From: Sphingobium sp052327305
Lineage (GTDB): Bacteria; Pseudomonadota; Alphaproteobacteria; Sphingomonadales; Sphingomonadaceae
DNA length: 64,000 nt
Reading direction: 5' to 3'
Assembly: GCF_052327305.1 (NCBI RefSeq)
Contig: NZ_CP182486.1
Span: 744,001-808,000, forward strand
Position numbers and translations under genes: made by a program. The notes under the pieces are model-generated. The model did no database searches. It saw only the letters and a program-made list of their open reading frames with translations, and had not been told where the DNA came from. Shown in pieces: positions 37,167-45,511 of the stretch. How positions within the stretch are numbered: the stretch's first letter is position 1; every line of letters begins with the position of its first letter.

Positions 37167-38011
37167 GGGTGCTGTCAGTCTCATGCGAACTTGGCGTAGC
37201 TGCCGCTAGGAAAGATGTGCCTCAGGCCATCAGGGGTTGCCAGTCAGCCAGGGCGGCTGAGCGTCTTTGCTTGTAGGTCTGTCGATCTACGAGATGGCGC
37301 TCGATGGCAAAGTGATTATGGACGTTGGCGTGGACAGAGGCGAACTTCTGCAGCACCTTCATCTGTCGGAAGCGGAACATGGCGCGCTCCCGTCGTCGGA
37401 ATGACAGATGGCTATTTTCGCAGCGATTGTCGGCCCAGCGTCCGACCTCCTGCTTGTCTTCGTTCCCTAGGCCTTTCATCGCTGCACGATACGAGCGCAG
37501 GCCCTCCGTCGTGACCGCTTCTGGCGATCCATGGCGCTTCAGCGCTTGTTTCATGAACCGCAGTGCAGCAGCCTTGCCCCGGGTTTTCGTGGCGTAGCTC
37601 TCGGGGATCTCGCCCTCGTGATCGACTGCCCGCCAGAGATAGACCATCTTTCCGTTAATGTTGGCTGCGCCGCCCTTCGGGTCACGTACATCTCATCGAG
37701 ATGCCATTGCCAGTGCCGAAAGCCTCGCATCCGGCTCACCCGTTGCCGACGAATGTCGCCTGCGAAATGCGGGCCAAAGCGGTTCCACCACAGCCACCGT
37801 CTCATGGCAGATGTCGATCCCGCGCTCGAAGAGCAGATCCTCTACGTTCCGCAACGACAGCGGATGACACGTACATCATCACCACGAGGCGGATCACCGC
37901 AGGCGAACAGTTGAAATACGGAAATGGGCTAGTCGACTTACCAGGCCGAGGCATCCCCTGCCCTATCTCATCACCTCGCCAACGTCAGGTGCATTTGCGC
38001 TGACAACGCCC
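37167..38011 (-). mobile_element. Decayed IS6-family element, left copy
   Basis: About 845 bp with the same ends as the intact copy at 39527: left GGGTGCTGTCAGTCT, and on the minus strand of the right end GGGCGTTGTCAG followed by GCAAATGCACCTGACG. No 8-bp target duplication flanks it (GAGTGGC-side versus CCTCACTG-side differ). The transposase inside is frameshifted. It lies in the same orientation as the intact copy, so the pair forms a direct-repeat composite around 38157-39526. Confidence 0.85.
37222..37954 (-). pseudogene. IS6-family transposase, frameshifted
   Basis: Compared with the intact copy at 39593-40309, the reading frame begins well (MPRPG, then SPAVIRLVVMMYV) but loses two bases after MMYV, loses about two more near ETV-LWWNRFG, and carries roughly 20 extra bases after HLDEMYV. 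Only the last 141 codons (MVYLWRAVDHEGEIPESY onward, ending WQPLMA) remain one open frame. The DDE residues are still encoded in pieces, but no full protein can be made. Confidence 0.88.
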
Positions 38012-38156
38012 CCTCACTGATAAGCTGAAGTGCTAAAATCAGTAGGAGGCAATGAGGTCAATTCTAACCCCTCACGACATGACACTTTGAAAAAACTTAT
38101 GGACGAGCATCAATTGTAATTGGGCTGATCTCACTGGCCTACCTAAAGAGTTTTTC

Positions 38157-39041
38157 ATGATCGAGAGGATAGCCTTGATTGGGTTCGGCGAGGCAGCGTC
38201 CGCCTTTGTCGTTGGTTGGACCAGGAAGCCGGCGGTCCTGCGCGCATTCGATATAAAAAGCCTCAATCCTGCGACAACCGCTGCTAAGCGAGCTGATTAC
38301 GCCGCCACTAACGTGGCGGGAATGGACAGTGCGGCGGAAGCGTTGGCAGATGCGGTGGCCGTCCTGTCGCTTGTTACTGCTGATCAGGCACTGGCAGCCG
38401 CCGAAGATGCCGCCAACGCACTCAAGCTCGGATCATTGTTCTTCGATATGAACAGCGTTGCCCCCGATACAAAGCGCGCGGCCGCCAGGGCGGTCGAGGC
38501 CGCAGGGGGGCGTTATCTGGACGTAGCAGTGATGGCGCCGGTTCATCCGGCAGGGGTTGCGGTGCCTTTGCTTGTTTCCGGGCCTCACGCTGAGGAAGGC
38601 GCGCAGGCGCTGTGCTCAGTTGGTTTTACAAAGGTCCGCGCCGTTTCAGGCGAGGTCGGCACCGCCTCCTCGATTAAAATGCTTCGCTCGATCGTTGTGA
38701 AAGGCTTAGAAGCGCTCACTGCCGAATGTGTGTGGGCGGCCGAAAAGGCCGGCGTACTTACTGAAGTGCTTGCCTCCCTAGACCAAAGTCCTCCTCCGGC
38801 GTCTTGGATGGAGCGCGCCAATTATAATCTCGATCGCATGATGGTTCACGGACTGCGCCGAGCTGCCGAGATGGAGGAAGTGATCAACACGCTCGACGCA
38901 CTCGACATGGACGCCACGATGACGCGCGGAACGGCTGAGCGGGAGCGAGCGATCGGGAGCCTGTTTTATGGCACGCCACCGGCCGGCATTGACGCCAAAT
39001 TGGCAGCGCTCAGCCACGCGAGTGAGGTTGAAGCAGCATGA
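38157..39041 (+). CDS. NAD-binding 6-phosphogluconate-dehydrogenase-like protein (DUF1932 C-terminus)
   Basis: A 294-residue protein with an N-terminal Rossmann fold (IERIALIGFGEAASAFVVGW, then FFDMNSVAPDTKRAAARAV) and the beta-hydroxyacid-dehydrogenase segment RYLDVAVMAPVHPAG. The interdomain GEVGTASSIKMLRSIVVKGLEAL carries the conserved Lys, and the C-terminal helical domain is of DUF1932 type. It overlaps the truncated ligJ-like gene (ATGA), so both came from one aromatic-catabolism operon. It is intact but lies between two IS6 copies. The substrate is unknown. A promoter must be within 38012-38156 or come from the IS. Confidence 0.85.
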   Translation: MIERIALIGFGEAASAFVVGWTRKPAVLRAFDIKSLNPATTAAKRADYAATNVAGMDSAAEALADAVAVLSLVTADQALAAAEDAANALKLGSLFFDMNSVAPDTKRAAARAVEAAGGRYLDVAVMAPVHPAGVAVPLLVSGPHAEEGAQALCSVGFTKVRAVSGEVGTASSIKMLRSIVVKGLEALTAECVWAAEKAGVLTEVLASLDQSPPPASWMERANYNLDRMMVHGLRRAAEMEEVINTLDALDMDATMTRGTAERERAIGSLFYGTPPAGIDAKLAALSHASEVEAA

Positions 39042-39526
39042 TCATCGACTGCCACGGCCATTATACCGTGCTGCCCAAGGGGCACGATGCGTGGCGCGAG
39101 GAACAGAAGGCGGCGTTCAAAGCCGGTGTCTCGCCGCCAGCTTACCCTATGATTTCCGACGACGAGATTCGCGAGACGATCGAGGCTAATCAGCTGCGGC
39201 TGATTAAAGAACGCGGCGCGGACCTCACCATCTTTTCGCCACGCGCGTCTGCGATGGCCCCACATGTCGGCGACGCAGCGGTAGCGCAGGAGTGGGCCAC
39301 CCGGTGCAACGACCTGATCGCGCGGGTGGTGGGGCTATATCCCGATAGGTTCGCAGGCGTGTGCATGCTGCCGCAATCGCCTGCAACCGACATGGCGAAC
39401 TGTATCGCAGAGCTTGAGCGTTGCGTGAAGGAGCTTGGCTTCATCGGCTGCAATCTGAACCCGGATCCGGGCGGCGGGCACTTCACGCATCCGCCGCTGA
39501 CTGATCGTTACTGGTATCCATTTTAT
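39038..39526 (+). pseudogene. 4-oxalomesaconate hydratase-like amidohydrolase, cut by IS6
   Basis: The first 163 codons of an amidohydrolase: MIIDCHGHYTVLPKGHDAWR (metal-binding H-x-H), ERGADLTIFSPRASAMAPHVGDA, YPDRFAGVCMLPQSP, GFIGCNLNPDPGGGHFTHPPLTDRYWYPFY. This is the pattern of LigJ, which hydrates 4-oxalomesaconate in the protocatechuate 4,5-cleavage pathway. The IS6 left end starts at 39527 and the frame then runs 35 codons into the IS, stopping at 39631. Roughly half the protein with further active-site residues is lost, and the missing part is not found beyond the right IS end, so DNA was deleted. Confidence 0.85.
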
Positions 39527-40366
39527 GGGTGCTGTCAGTCTAATGCGAACTGGTCTCCACTGGGCGTAGCTGGCGCTGGTGGAAGATGCACCTTAGGCCA
39601 TAAGATTTTGCCACCCGGCCAGGGCGGCTGAGCGTCTTTGTTTATAGGTCTGTCGGTCAATGAGATGGCGTTCGAGGGCGAAGTGGTTGTGGACGTTGGC
39701 ATGCACGGAGGCGAACTTCTGCAGCGCCTTCATCTGTCGGAACCGGAGCATCGCTCTCTCCCGTCTTCGGAATGAAAGATGGCTGTTCTCACAGCGGTTG
39801 TTGGCCCAGCGTCCGACCTCCTGCTTGTCCTCGTTCCCAAGCTCCTTCATCGCGGCGCGATAGGATCGCAGGCCGTCGGTTGTGATCGCTTCGGGCGAAC
39901 CGTGGCGCTTCAGAGCCTTCTTCATGAAGCGCCGGGCTGCTGCCTTGTCGCGGGTTTTTGTAACGTAGCTCTCCAGGATCTCACCCTCGTGATCCACCGC
40001 CCGCCAGAGATAGACCATTTCACCGTTGATTTTGACGTACATTTCGTCGAGGTGCCAGCGCCAATGCCGAAACCCTCGCATGCGGCTTACCCGTTGCCGT
40101 CGGATGTCGCCGGCAAACAATGGACCGAAGCGGTTCCACCAGAGCCGCACCGTCTCATGGCAAATATCGATGCCGCGCTCGAAGAGCAGGTCCTCCACAT
40201 TCCGCAGCGACAGCGGATAGCGCACGTACATCATCACCACGAGGCGGATCACCTCGGGTGACGAGTTGAAACACCGAAACGGACTAGCTGGCTTACGAGG
40301 GCGAGGCATCTCCTGCCCTACCTCGTCCGTGCATCCGCGTCAGGTGCATTTGCTCTGACAGAGTCC
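39527..40366 (-). mobile_element. Intact IS6-family insertion sequence
   Basis: An element of 840 bp. Its ends are GGGTGCTGTCAGTCTAATGC on the left and, on the minus strand at the right, GGACTCTGTCAGAGCAAATGC, an imperfect inverted repeat. It encodes one complete transposase. The flanking bases (CATTTTAT left, CACTGAGT right) are not an 8-bp repeat, and both neighbouring genes are truncated at its borders, so it marks a recombination or deletion junction rather than a simple insertion. Confidence 0.9.
39593..40309 (-). CDS. IS6-family transposase
   Basis: A 238-residue DDE transposase. Its DDE positions can be seen in WHLDEMYVKINGEMVYLWRA, AITTDGLRSYRAA and NNRCENSHLSFRRRERAMLRF, the classic IS6/IS26 layout, and the N-terminus has the helix-turn-helix LSLRNVEDLLFERGIDICHETVRLW. 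Full length for the family and uninterrupted, so probably active. It could also act on the decayed copy at 37167 through its ends. Confidence 0.95.
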   Translation of the reverse strand: MPRPRKPASPFRCFNSSPEVIRLVVMMYVRYPLSLRNVEDLLFERGIDICHETVRLWWNRFGPLFAGDIRRQRVSRMRGFRHWRWHLDEMYVKINGEMVYLWRAVDHEGEILESYVTKTRDKAAARRFMKKALKRHGSPEAITTDGLRSYRAAMKELGNEDKQEVGRWANNRCENSHLSFRRRERAMLRFRQMKALQKFASVHANVHNHFALERHLIDRQTYKQRRSAALAGWQNLMA

Positions 40367-40882
40367 CACTGAGTATTTTCTGGTAATGATCAGATCGTCA
40401 GGATGTGGGTAGATTGGCGGGGGGGGTCTTCGTGCCGCCTTAGCCCGTTCGAATACGGGACCCCATTTTTCCTTATAATCAAGTGCCCAAGCGAGCATTT
40501 TAAGACCATTTTCTGTCGTTTCCCGCTCCGCCGCCGCGTAGGTACCAACTAATAACTTGGCGATGGCGGCATCTTCATGTGCCCGGAGTTCCAGTCCGGC
40601 CAGAAGCCGCTCATATCGCGTAATCGGTTCTCCGTTGAACTCACCGACGAACTTATGGGCGTGTTCGAGCGCCAGCCGCTGGAGGGGATTCACGCCCTCA
40701 GGTATGTTCGCCTCCTGGATCTTCTTGGGCGGTCGACCCGCGCGATTGGGGCAATACCCCTTGGGCCAGCGGTATTCCGCCGGTGTATTGCCCGGCCCCA
40801 CCTTCTGTTGTGGATCGCGCTCGCGGAACGGCTGGCGCTTCTTGCGTGCTGGTTTATCCCCGTCCCCTGCCTTGCTGCTCAT
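40340..40882 (-). CDS. DUF5681-like protein with C-terminus replaced by IS6 sequence
   Basis: A 180-residue soluble protein starting with a Lys/Arg-rich tail (KPARKKRQPFRERDPQQK). Then comes the DUF5681-type motif YRWPKGYCPNRAGRPPKK and a helical region (NPLQRLALEHAHKFVGEFNGEPITRYERL, then DAAIAKLLVGTYAAAERE). It overlaps the stop of the ParB-methylase gene by four bases, a pairing seen in phages and integrated elements. The last residues after KYSVG (LCQSKCT and the stop) are encoded by the right end of the IS6 copy, so the natural C-terminus is lost. Function unknown; it may act with the methylase. Confidence 0.8.
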   Translation of the reverse strand: MSSKAGDGDKPARKKRQPFRERDPQQKVGPGNTPAEYRWPKGYCPNRAGRPPKKIQEANIPEGVNPLQRLALEHAHKFVGEFNGEPITRYERLLAGLELRAHEDAAIAKLLVGTYAAAERETTENGLKMLAWALDYKEKWGPVFERAKAARRPPPPIYPHPDDLIITRKYSVGLCQSKCT

Positions 40883-42180
40883 GCCTCGACCTCCTCGAAG
40901 AGGTTTGCCTCAAGTTCGCTGAAAGATCGGCCGTCAGCTGCGCGAACGGCATCGATGCCCAGCGCTGTGCGCACCCGGCGCAACGTTGCATCGACAAAGC
41001 CCGGATCGATCTCGATCGCGAAGGCCCTGCGCTCTGTCGCATGCGCTGCGAGCACGATGCTCCCGCTCCCGCAAAACGGGTCCAACACGATGCCTCCGCG
41101 ATCGGTCACATCAAGGATGGCATCACTCAGCATCTTAACTGGCTTGGGCGTCGCATGAATCTGCAACAGCTCGGCACGTTCCGCAGAAGCCGTGGTCATT
41201 CCGTCATAATGCCACGCGGTTGTGCGATTGCGTCCGTATTTGCCTAACATCACGTGATTGCGATGGGGCGCATCACCATTGCGGAAATATACAACCTGTT
41301 CCGTCTGCGAGCGGAACAGACTCCCTTGCCCCGGTTGGCTCTTGACCCAGGTACACATTGCCCTAGGCCTGCCGAACACGATCATCCCTGCTCGAAAGGT
41401 CTCGGGCAGAAAATGATAGCTCATGAAGAAGGCGTGAAGACTGCCGGGTTCGCTCCACTCCTTCATGTGGCGCATGAAGTTGGTCTGAAAGCGGGTGAAC
41501 TCATGGGATGACATCTCCCCATGCGCGAACGCAAATTCCTCTCGCTCTCGACTGCTCGAGATATCCCGCATTGAAAGGTTGTATGGCATGTCTGTTAACC
41601 CGAACTGAGCCTTCTCCGTGCCCATCAACTCACGGAAATTCCTGGCCTCAAGCGAATTTCCGCACAGGAGGCGGTGGGAGCCAATCTGCCAAAGATCCCC
41701 CGGACGGGTGACTGGTTCCAGCTGTTCATAGGGTGCCGGGTCTGGTTCCTCGACTTCCTGCTGGTCGAGAGCAAGCAGCCGAGTGAGTTCACCTTCTGCC
41801 ATTGCCAGCAGCTTCAGACTTCCCTCACCAAGCAGCTGCTCCAGTTCACGCAATTCCTCAGCGAGTAGAATTTCGTCATACCCACCCATATCGGACAACT
41901 TGTGAGCATTGATCGCGTAAAGCCTGAGCTCTTCCGCCGACATGGAGCTGACGCGCAACACAGGTATTGAAGCCAGCCCGAGCTTCTGCGCAGCCATCAC
42001 GATAGCGCCACCGCATACCACACGGTTTTCGGCATCGACCAGCGGGGGCTCCACCACTTGACCATTCCCCGACAACAGCCGAACCGCCGTGTCGATCTGC
42101 TCCTTGCTGTGCCTGCGCCAAGCCCTCACCCGCGGCTTCAGTGCTGCAGGCGCCAGGTACTCGATTCTATGGGTATTCAT
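40879..42180 (-). CDS. ParB-like domain fused to a DNA methyltransferase
   Basis: A 433-residue protein of phage or island type. Residues 1-120 form a ParB N-terminal-like domain (IEYLAPAALKPRVRAWRRHSKEQID, LVDAENRVVCGGAIVMAAQKLGLASIPVLRV). The methylase part has motif IV first (FGLTDMPYNLSMRD) and motif I near the C-terminus (GIVLDPFCGSGSIVLAAH, then RRAFAIEIDP), so it is a beta-class N6-adenine or N4-cytosine enzyme. Motif IV reads DMPY instead of the usual DPPY. No partner endonuclease is nearby, so it is an orphan methylase. It is coupled to the DUF5681 gene. Confidence 0.9.
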   Translation of the reverse strand: MNTHRIEYLAPAALKPRVRAWRRHSKEQIDTAVRLLSGNGQVVEPPLVDAENRVVCGGAIVMAAQKLGLASIPVLRVSSMSAEELRLYAINAHKLSDMGGYDEILLAEELRELEQLLGEGSLKLLAMAEGELTRLLALDQQEVEEPDPAPYEQLEPVTRPGDLWQIGSHRLLCGNSLEARNFRELMGTEKAQFGLTDMPYNLSMRDISSSREREEFAFAHGEMSSHEFTRFQTNFMRHMKEWSEPGSLHAFFMSYHFLPETFRAGMIVFGRPRAMCTWVKSQPGQGSLFRSQTEQVVYFRNGDAPHRNHVMLGKYGRNRTTAWHYDGMTTASAERAELLQIHATPKPVKMLSDAILDVTDRGGIVLDPFCGSGSIVLAAHATERRAFAIEIDPGFVDATLRRVRTALGIDAVRAADGRSFSELEANLFEEVEA

Positions 42181-42895
42181 TCCGCCACCTCATCAGAGAT
42201 CAAACATTCGTTTGCTTGGCGGCAAGGACATCTAGGAATTTGTTGGGGTTATCTGCAACCGAAAATTTCAACTCTTGTGCATTTTATGTTCCGGAAGAAT
42301 TCGCGGTATTCCGCCAATAATGCGACCATCGCAGCGTTTTGCTAGGGCTCGCGCATTATCTCTGGGATCTCGCAAACAATTTACCGAGATTACGCGTGAT
42401 TCCACTCGGTTTTTGCACCAGGTTGGACACAACACTCCTACTAACCAGCTGATATATCATCATTTCTCTCGAAACGCTCGCGATGAAGCCACCAAAAAAC
42501 CTTCCCTGTTATCTTCGAAAACAGGGTGAAACCGCCGGGTTTTTAAAATCATTGTGAACCGTACCGCCTAGGCAGGGCGCAGAGAAAAATCACAAGAATG
42601 AGGAGGATATTCTCTTGGGCAGCCACCTCCCATTACGGAGCCGGCGCGAAACGGCGCACATTGGGGCGAATCACGAAGCAGAATCGGAGGTGATGAAATT
42701 CACGCGACTACGTGGCGGAGAGGGTGTCCGCCTTATCTCGCCCGCATAGCTTTGAAAATAAAGCATTTTCGGGCTCCTCTTGAGAGTAGTTCTACCAGCA
42801 GTTCTACCAATGGGAATTCGACAAAAATATCGACAAATTAGATACTTGTGACGACACTTCTTCCGGTAACAATTACGATAAACCAACGCCAGAAA
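42181..42895. other. Island DNA with no recognised gene
   Basis: About 715 bp that is visibly richer in A and T than its surroundings. It holds a 7-bp hairpin (CCCTGTT / AACAGGG, 42504-42526) without a T-run, and a possible 31-codon minus-strand frame (MLYFQSYAGEIRRT, start near 42763, preceded by AGGAG). The repeated words GTAGAACTGCTGGTAGAACT occur on the minus strand just upstream of that frame. I see no integrase or regulator here. It looks like the leader region that normally lies between an attachment site and an integrase gene. Confidence 0.45.
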
Positions 42896-42932
42896 AACCG
42901 GTTGGGATTCGAACCCTCGTATCGCTCAGAAG
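42896..42932 (-). other. tRNA 3'-end-like sequence, candidate attachment site
   Basis: On the minus strand the DNA reads CGAGGGTTCGAATCCCAACC, a typical T-arm (GGG-TTCGAAT-CCC) of a tRNA gene such as tRNA-Ser. The remaining tRNA body cannot be folded upstream of it, and no CCA-ending acceptor is seen. Integrative elements that target tRNA genes leave such partial copies at their ends. The mobile-type methylase gene on one side and an AlpA-type gene on the other support an att scar. The exact borders are uncertain. Confidence 0.4.
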
Positions 42933-43114
42933 GATGATTTCTTCTCCTTTCTAAGACGTCGCAGATGCTGCCAGGGCAATCTCGCCCAACTGCAACTCAG
43001 CCTTCCCCCTCCCCCAATCTCGAAGCTGCGCTGAGCAATGTCTCTTGCGGGGCCAGCCCAGTCGACATACAATTTATCCTGCTTTGGCGGGCAGACCGAA
43101 TAGGATCGGTTTGC

Positions 43115-43318
43115 ATGGAAGATATCGACGACAGGTTCCTGCGCATCGGCGAGGTCACCAGGAAGACCGGGCGGTCGCGGGCCGCGATCTACCGAATGAT
43201 CGCAGATGGCAACTTTCCAAAGCAGGAGAAGATCGGCGTGCGCGCCGTCGGCTGGCGACTGTCGGCGATCATGTCTTGGATGGAAGCGCCAAAACAATTC
43301 TTCGCGCCACCCACGTAG
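43115..43318 (+). CDS. AlpA-family phage/island regulator (excisionase-like)
   Basis: A 67-residue MerR-like helix-turn-helix protein: DRFLRIGEVTRKTGRSRAAI, then YRMIADGNFPKQEKIGVRAVGWRLSAIMSWMEAP. This is the AlpA pattern (L-R-x-x-EV-x-x-x-TG-x-SR-x-x-IY-x-x-I-x-x-G-x-FP-x-x-x-x-x-G-x-R-x-x-x-W). AlpA proteins control integrase expression in P4-like elements. I start at the ATG at 43115, since the MEDIDDRF start fits the family; the frame is open 150 bases further up. No integrase gene is adjacent in this window. Confidence 0.88.
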   Translation: MEDIDDRFLRIGEVTRKTGRSRAAIYRMIADGNFPKQEKIGVRAVGWRLSAIMSWMEAPKQFFAPPT

Positions 43319-43468
43319 ATTGGCGACCCCCTCCCCACCTAGCCCATCCAGGCCTGCGAGAGCTGGCGCCCCAGGGGGCGATCGCCCTTGGTGGTTCGGG
43401 AATAAGCTGGCTTAACCCGTCAAGCAGAGAGCTACCCAGTCGATGCAGTTTTCTCAAAGGCCACTCTG

Positions 43469-44365
43469 CTACACAGCGCGGAAATACTCGCGGCCGACCT
43501 GGAGACGACCGACATCCTGACGTGGCGGGGCACCGAATAAGCGACGATACTCGCGGCTGAATTGGGATGGGCTCTCATACCCTACAGCAAATCCCGCTTG
43601 GCCGGCGCTCATCCCCTCGGTCAGCATGAGGTGACGGGCCTCCTGAAGTCTTAGCTGCTTTTGATATTCAAGTGGCGTCATGCGCGTCACCGCCTTGAAA
43701 TGCTCGTGTAAAGCGGATTCGCTCATGCCCGCCGCACTAGCGATCTCACGGACACGCAATTGTTCACGGAAGCCCGTTCGGATGCGGGCAATGGCGCGGC
43801 TCACCTGGTTGAGATGACTATCGGCCGCGGCAAGGTGCCGCAGCGTCGGGCCATGCGGGCCATTAAGCAGGCGGTACAGGATTTCGCGTTCGGTCAGGGG
43901 CGCCAGAACAGCAATGCTTTCCGGTTTGTCGAGCAGTCCGACGAGCCGGCAGGTGGCATCGACCAGATCGGGATCGCTTGGATAGACCGCGAGCACAGGC
44001 GGCGATGCCGCCGCGCGCCGGCTTCCCTCACCGATAACCAGATCCGCCAGAGCCAAGAGATCAAGGTCTATCTTGCAGCAGAGGTAGGGCTCCTGCGCGC
44101 TCGCCGTGATCACATGACCGGTCAATGGCATATCCATCGACACAATCAGATAGCGGCTGGCATCATAGACGAAGCTCTGCTCCCCGGAGGATACCTGCTT
44201 GGCACCTTGGGCAATCAGGCAAAGTGACGCTTCGTAAACCGAAGGCACCGGGTGCGTCTCATAATCTGACCGGAACAGCGAAACACGACTAATAGGCGTA
44301 GGGAACATTCCTGTTTCCGGGGCATATCGCTTCATCACCTCAGCAAGCTTCTGCATTCTGTCCAT
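43469..44365 (-). CDS. AraC-family transcriptional regulator
   Basis: A 298-residue regulator with an AraC_N type ligand domain (VPSVYEASLCLIAQGAKQVSSGEQSFVYDASRYLIVSMDMPLTGHV) and two C-terminal helix-turn-helix units (LRVREIASAAGMSESALHEHFKAVTRMTPLEYQKQLRLQEARHLML, then GMSAGQAGFAVGYESPSQFSREYRRLFGAPP). It is divergent from the SDR gene at 44511, which it probably controls from the 145-bp gap between them. I start at the ATG at 44365; the frame stays open further upstream, but that part overlaps the SDR gene. Confidence 0.92.
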   Translation of the reverse strand: MDRMQKLAEVMKRYAPETGMFPTPISRVSLFRSDYETHPVPSVYEASLCLIAQGAKQVSSGEQSFVYDASRYLIVSMDMPLTGHVITASAQEPYLCCKIDLDLLALADLVIGEGSRRAAASPPVLAVYPSDPDLVDATCRLVGLLDKPESIAVLAPLTEREILYRLLNGPHGPTLRHLAAADSHLNQVSRAIARIRTGFREQLRVREIASAAGMSESALHEHFKAVTRMTPLEYQKQLRLQEARHLMLTEGMSAGQAGFAVGYESPSQFSREYRRLFGAPPRQDVGRLQVGREYFRAV

Positions 44366-44510
44366 ACTGCCGTTCTTCCCGGGATCGGGCTCAATCGCAA
44401 GCGGCGTCGTCCAATTCCGGGGAATTAGGCAATCTTCCAGGACGATCTTTCTACCGCCTTGCTCCGAGTTTCCGTCAGATGAGGGCCACCCCAACCAAGG
44501 AGGACATGCA

Positions 44511-45236
44511 ATGACTGGCGTATCTGGCAAGACCATACTCATCACCGGCGCATCGAGCGGCATTGGCGAGGCGAGCGCACGCGAATTGGCACAGGCCGGT
44601 GCCCAGCTCTTCATCGGCGCACGGCGCAGCGGTCGGCTGAAGGCGCTGGCAGACGAGCTCGGGGCACAGGTCGGCTGGGCCGAACTCGATGTGACCGACG
44701 CCGACAGCTTTGAGGCCTTCGTAGCTGCCGCCGAAGGCCGCTTCGGGCGCGTCGACGCGCTGGTTAATAATGCCGGCGTCATGCCACTATCGCAGCTCGC
44801 TGCGGTCAAGCGGGACGAGTGGAAAAAGATGATCGACGTTAATATCCATGGCGTCTTGAACGGGATTGCTGCCGTGCTGCCGCGCTTCATCGCGCAGGGT
44901 GGCGGGCATGTCATCAATGTCGCATCGGTAGCCGCGCACATGGTGATGCCGACCGCCGCCGTCTACTGCGCGACGAAGCATGCGGTCTGGGCGATCACCG
45001 AGGGTCTGCGGCAGGAGCATGACGATATCCGCACGACACTGATCTCCCCCGGTGTGGTGGCGACGGAACTTGGCAACGATATCAGCGACAATGGCATCGC
45101 AGCGGCGCTCGCCGAATGGCGTAACAAGTCGCTGACGCCGGACGCCATTGCCCGCGCGGTGCGTTTCGCCCTGGAGCAGCCCGAAGGGGTGGACATCAAT
45201 GAAGTGATCGTGCGCCCGACTGCTGCCGACATGTAG
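44511..45236 (+). CDS. Short-chain dehydrogenase/reductase
   Basis: A 241-residue classical SDR. It has the cofactor loop TGASSGIGEA, the NNAGVMP motif, the catalytic Ser in INVASVAAH and YCATK (Tyr-x-x-x-Lys). Arg residues after the first strand (GARRSGRL) favour NADP(H). An AGGAGG ribosome site precedes the ATG. It reduces or oxidises an unknown carbonyl/alcohol and is the likely target of the divergent AraC regulator. Confidence 0.92.
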   Translation: MTGVSGKTILITGASSGIGEASARELAQAGAQLFIGARRSGRLKALADELGAQVGWAELDVTDADSFEAFVAAAEGRFGRVDALVNNAGVMPLSQLAAVKRDEWKKMIDVNIHGVLNGIAAVLPRFIAQGGGHVINVASVAAHMVMPTAAVYCATKHAVWAITEGLRQEHDDIRTTLISPGVVATELGNDISDNGIAAALAEWRNKSLTPDAIARAVRFALEQPEGVDINEVIVRPTAADM

Positions 45237-45511
45237 GACAGAGCCTCGCTGCTGCGACAAATCAATACAATGTCGACAGGGCTCGGCAAACTCACGCGAC
45301 AATTAGGCGCTAGACAGCTCTCATCAACGCTTCTCCCACGGCGCTGATATCTTCCACGGTCCACTGAGCCCTTCCCCCCCCTCAGGGAGGGGCTAAAGGA
45401 GTGACAGGAGGAGTTTTCGGTTTGGCTTGCTTAGGCGGATCGCCGCCGCAGCCGCCAACATAGCGGTCGCTCGGCCGCTCGAAATGGCTTCTGTAACTTG
45501 CCCATCTTTCA

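Noticed and set aside
42504..42526. Hairpin CCCTGTT/AACAGGG in the island gap
   Set aside because: No gene ends next to it and no T-run follows directly, so it was not called a terminator.
42920..42995. Complete tRNA gene on the minus strand
   Set aside because: Only the T-arm fits; D-arm, anticodon arm and acceptor pairing could not be formed from the neighbouring bases.
44366..44941. N-terminal extension of the AraC regulator to 44941
   Set aside because: The added 192 codons lie antisense to the SDR gene and have no domain character; the family length is met from 44365.
45309..45320. CTAGACAGCT, similar to the first block of the repeated promoter module
   Set aside because: The second and third blocks are absent at the required spacing, so it is taken as chance.
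45377..45391. GC-rich hairpin (CCCCTC/GAGGGG) after the SDR gene
   Set aside because: Short stem without a T-run, about 140 bases past the stop; not convincing as a terminator.
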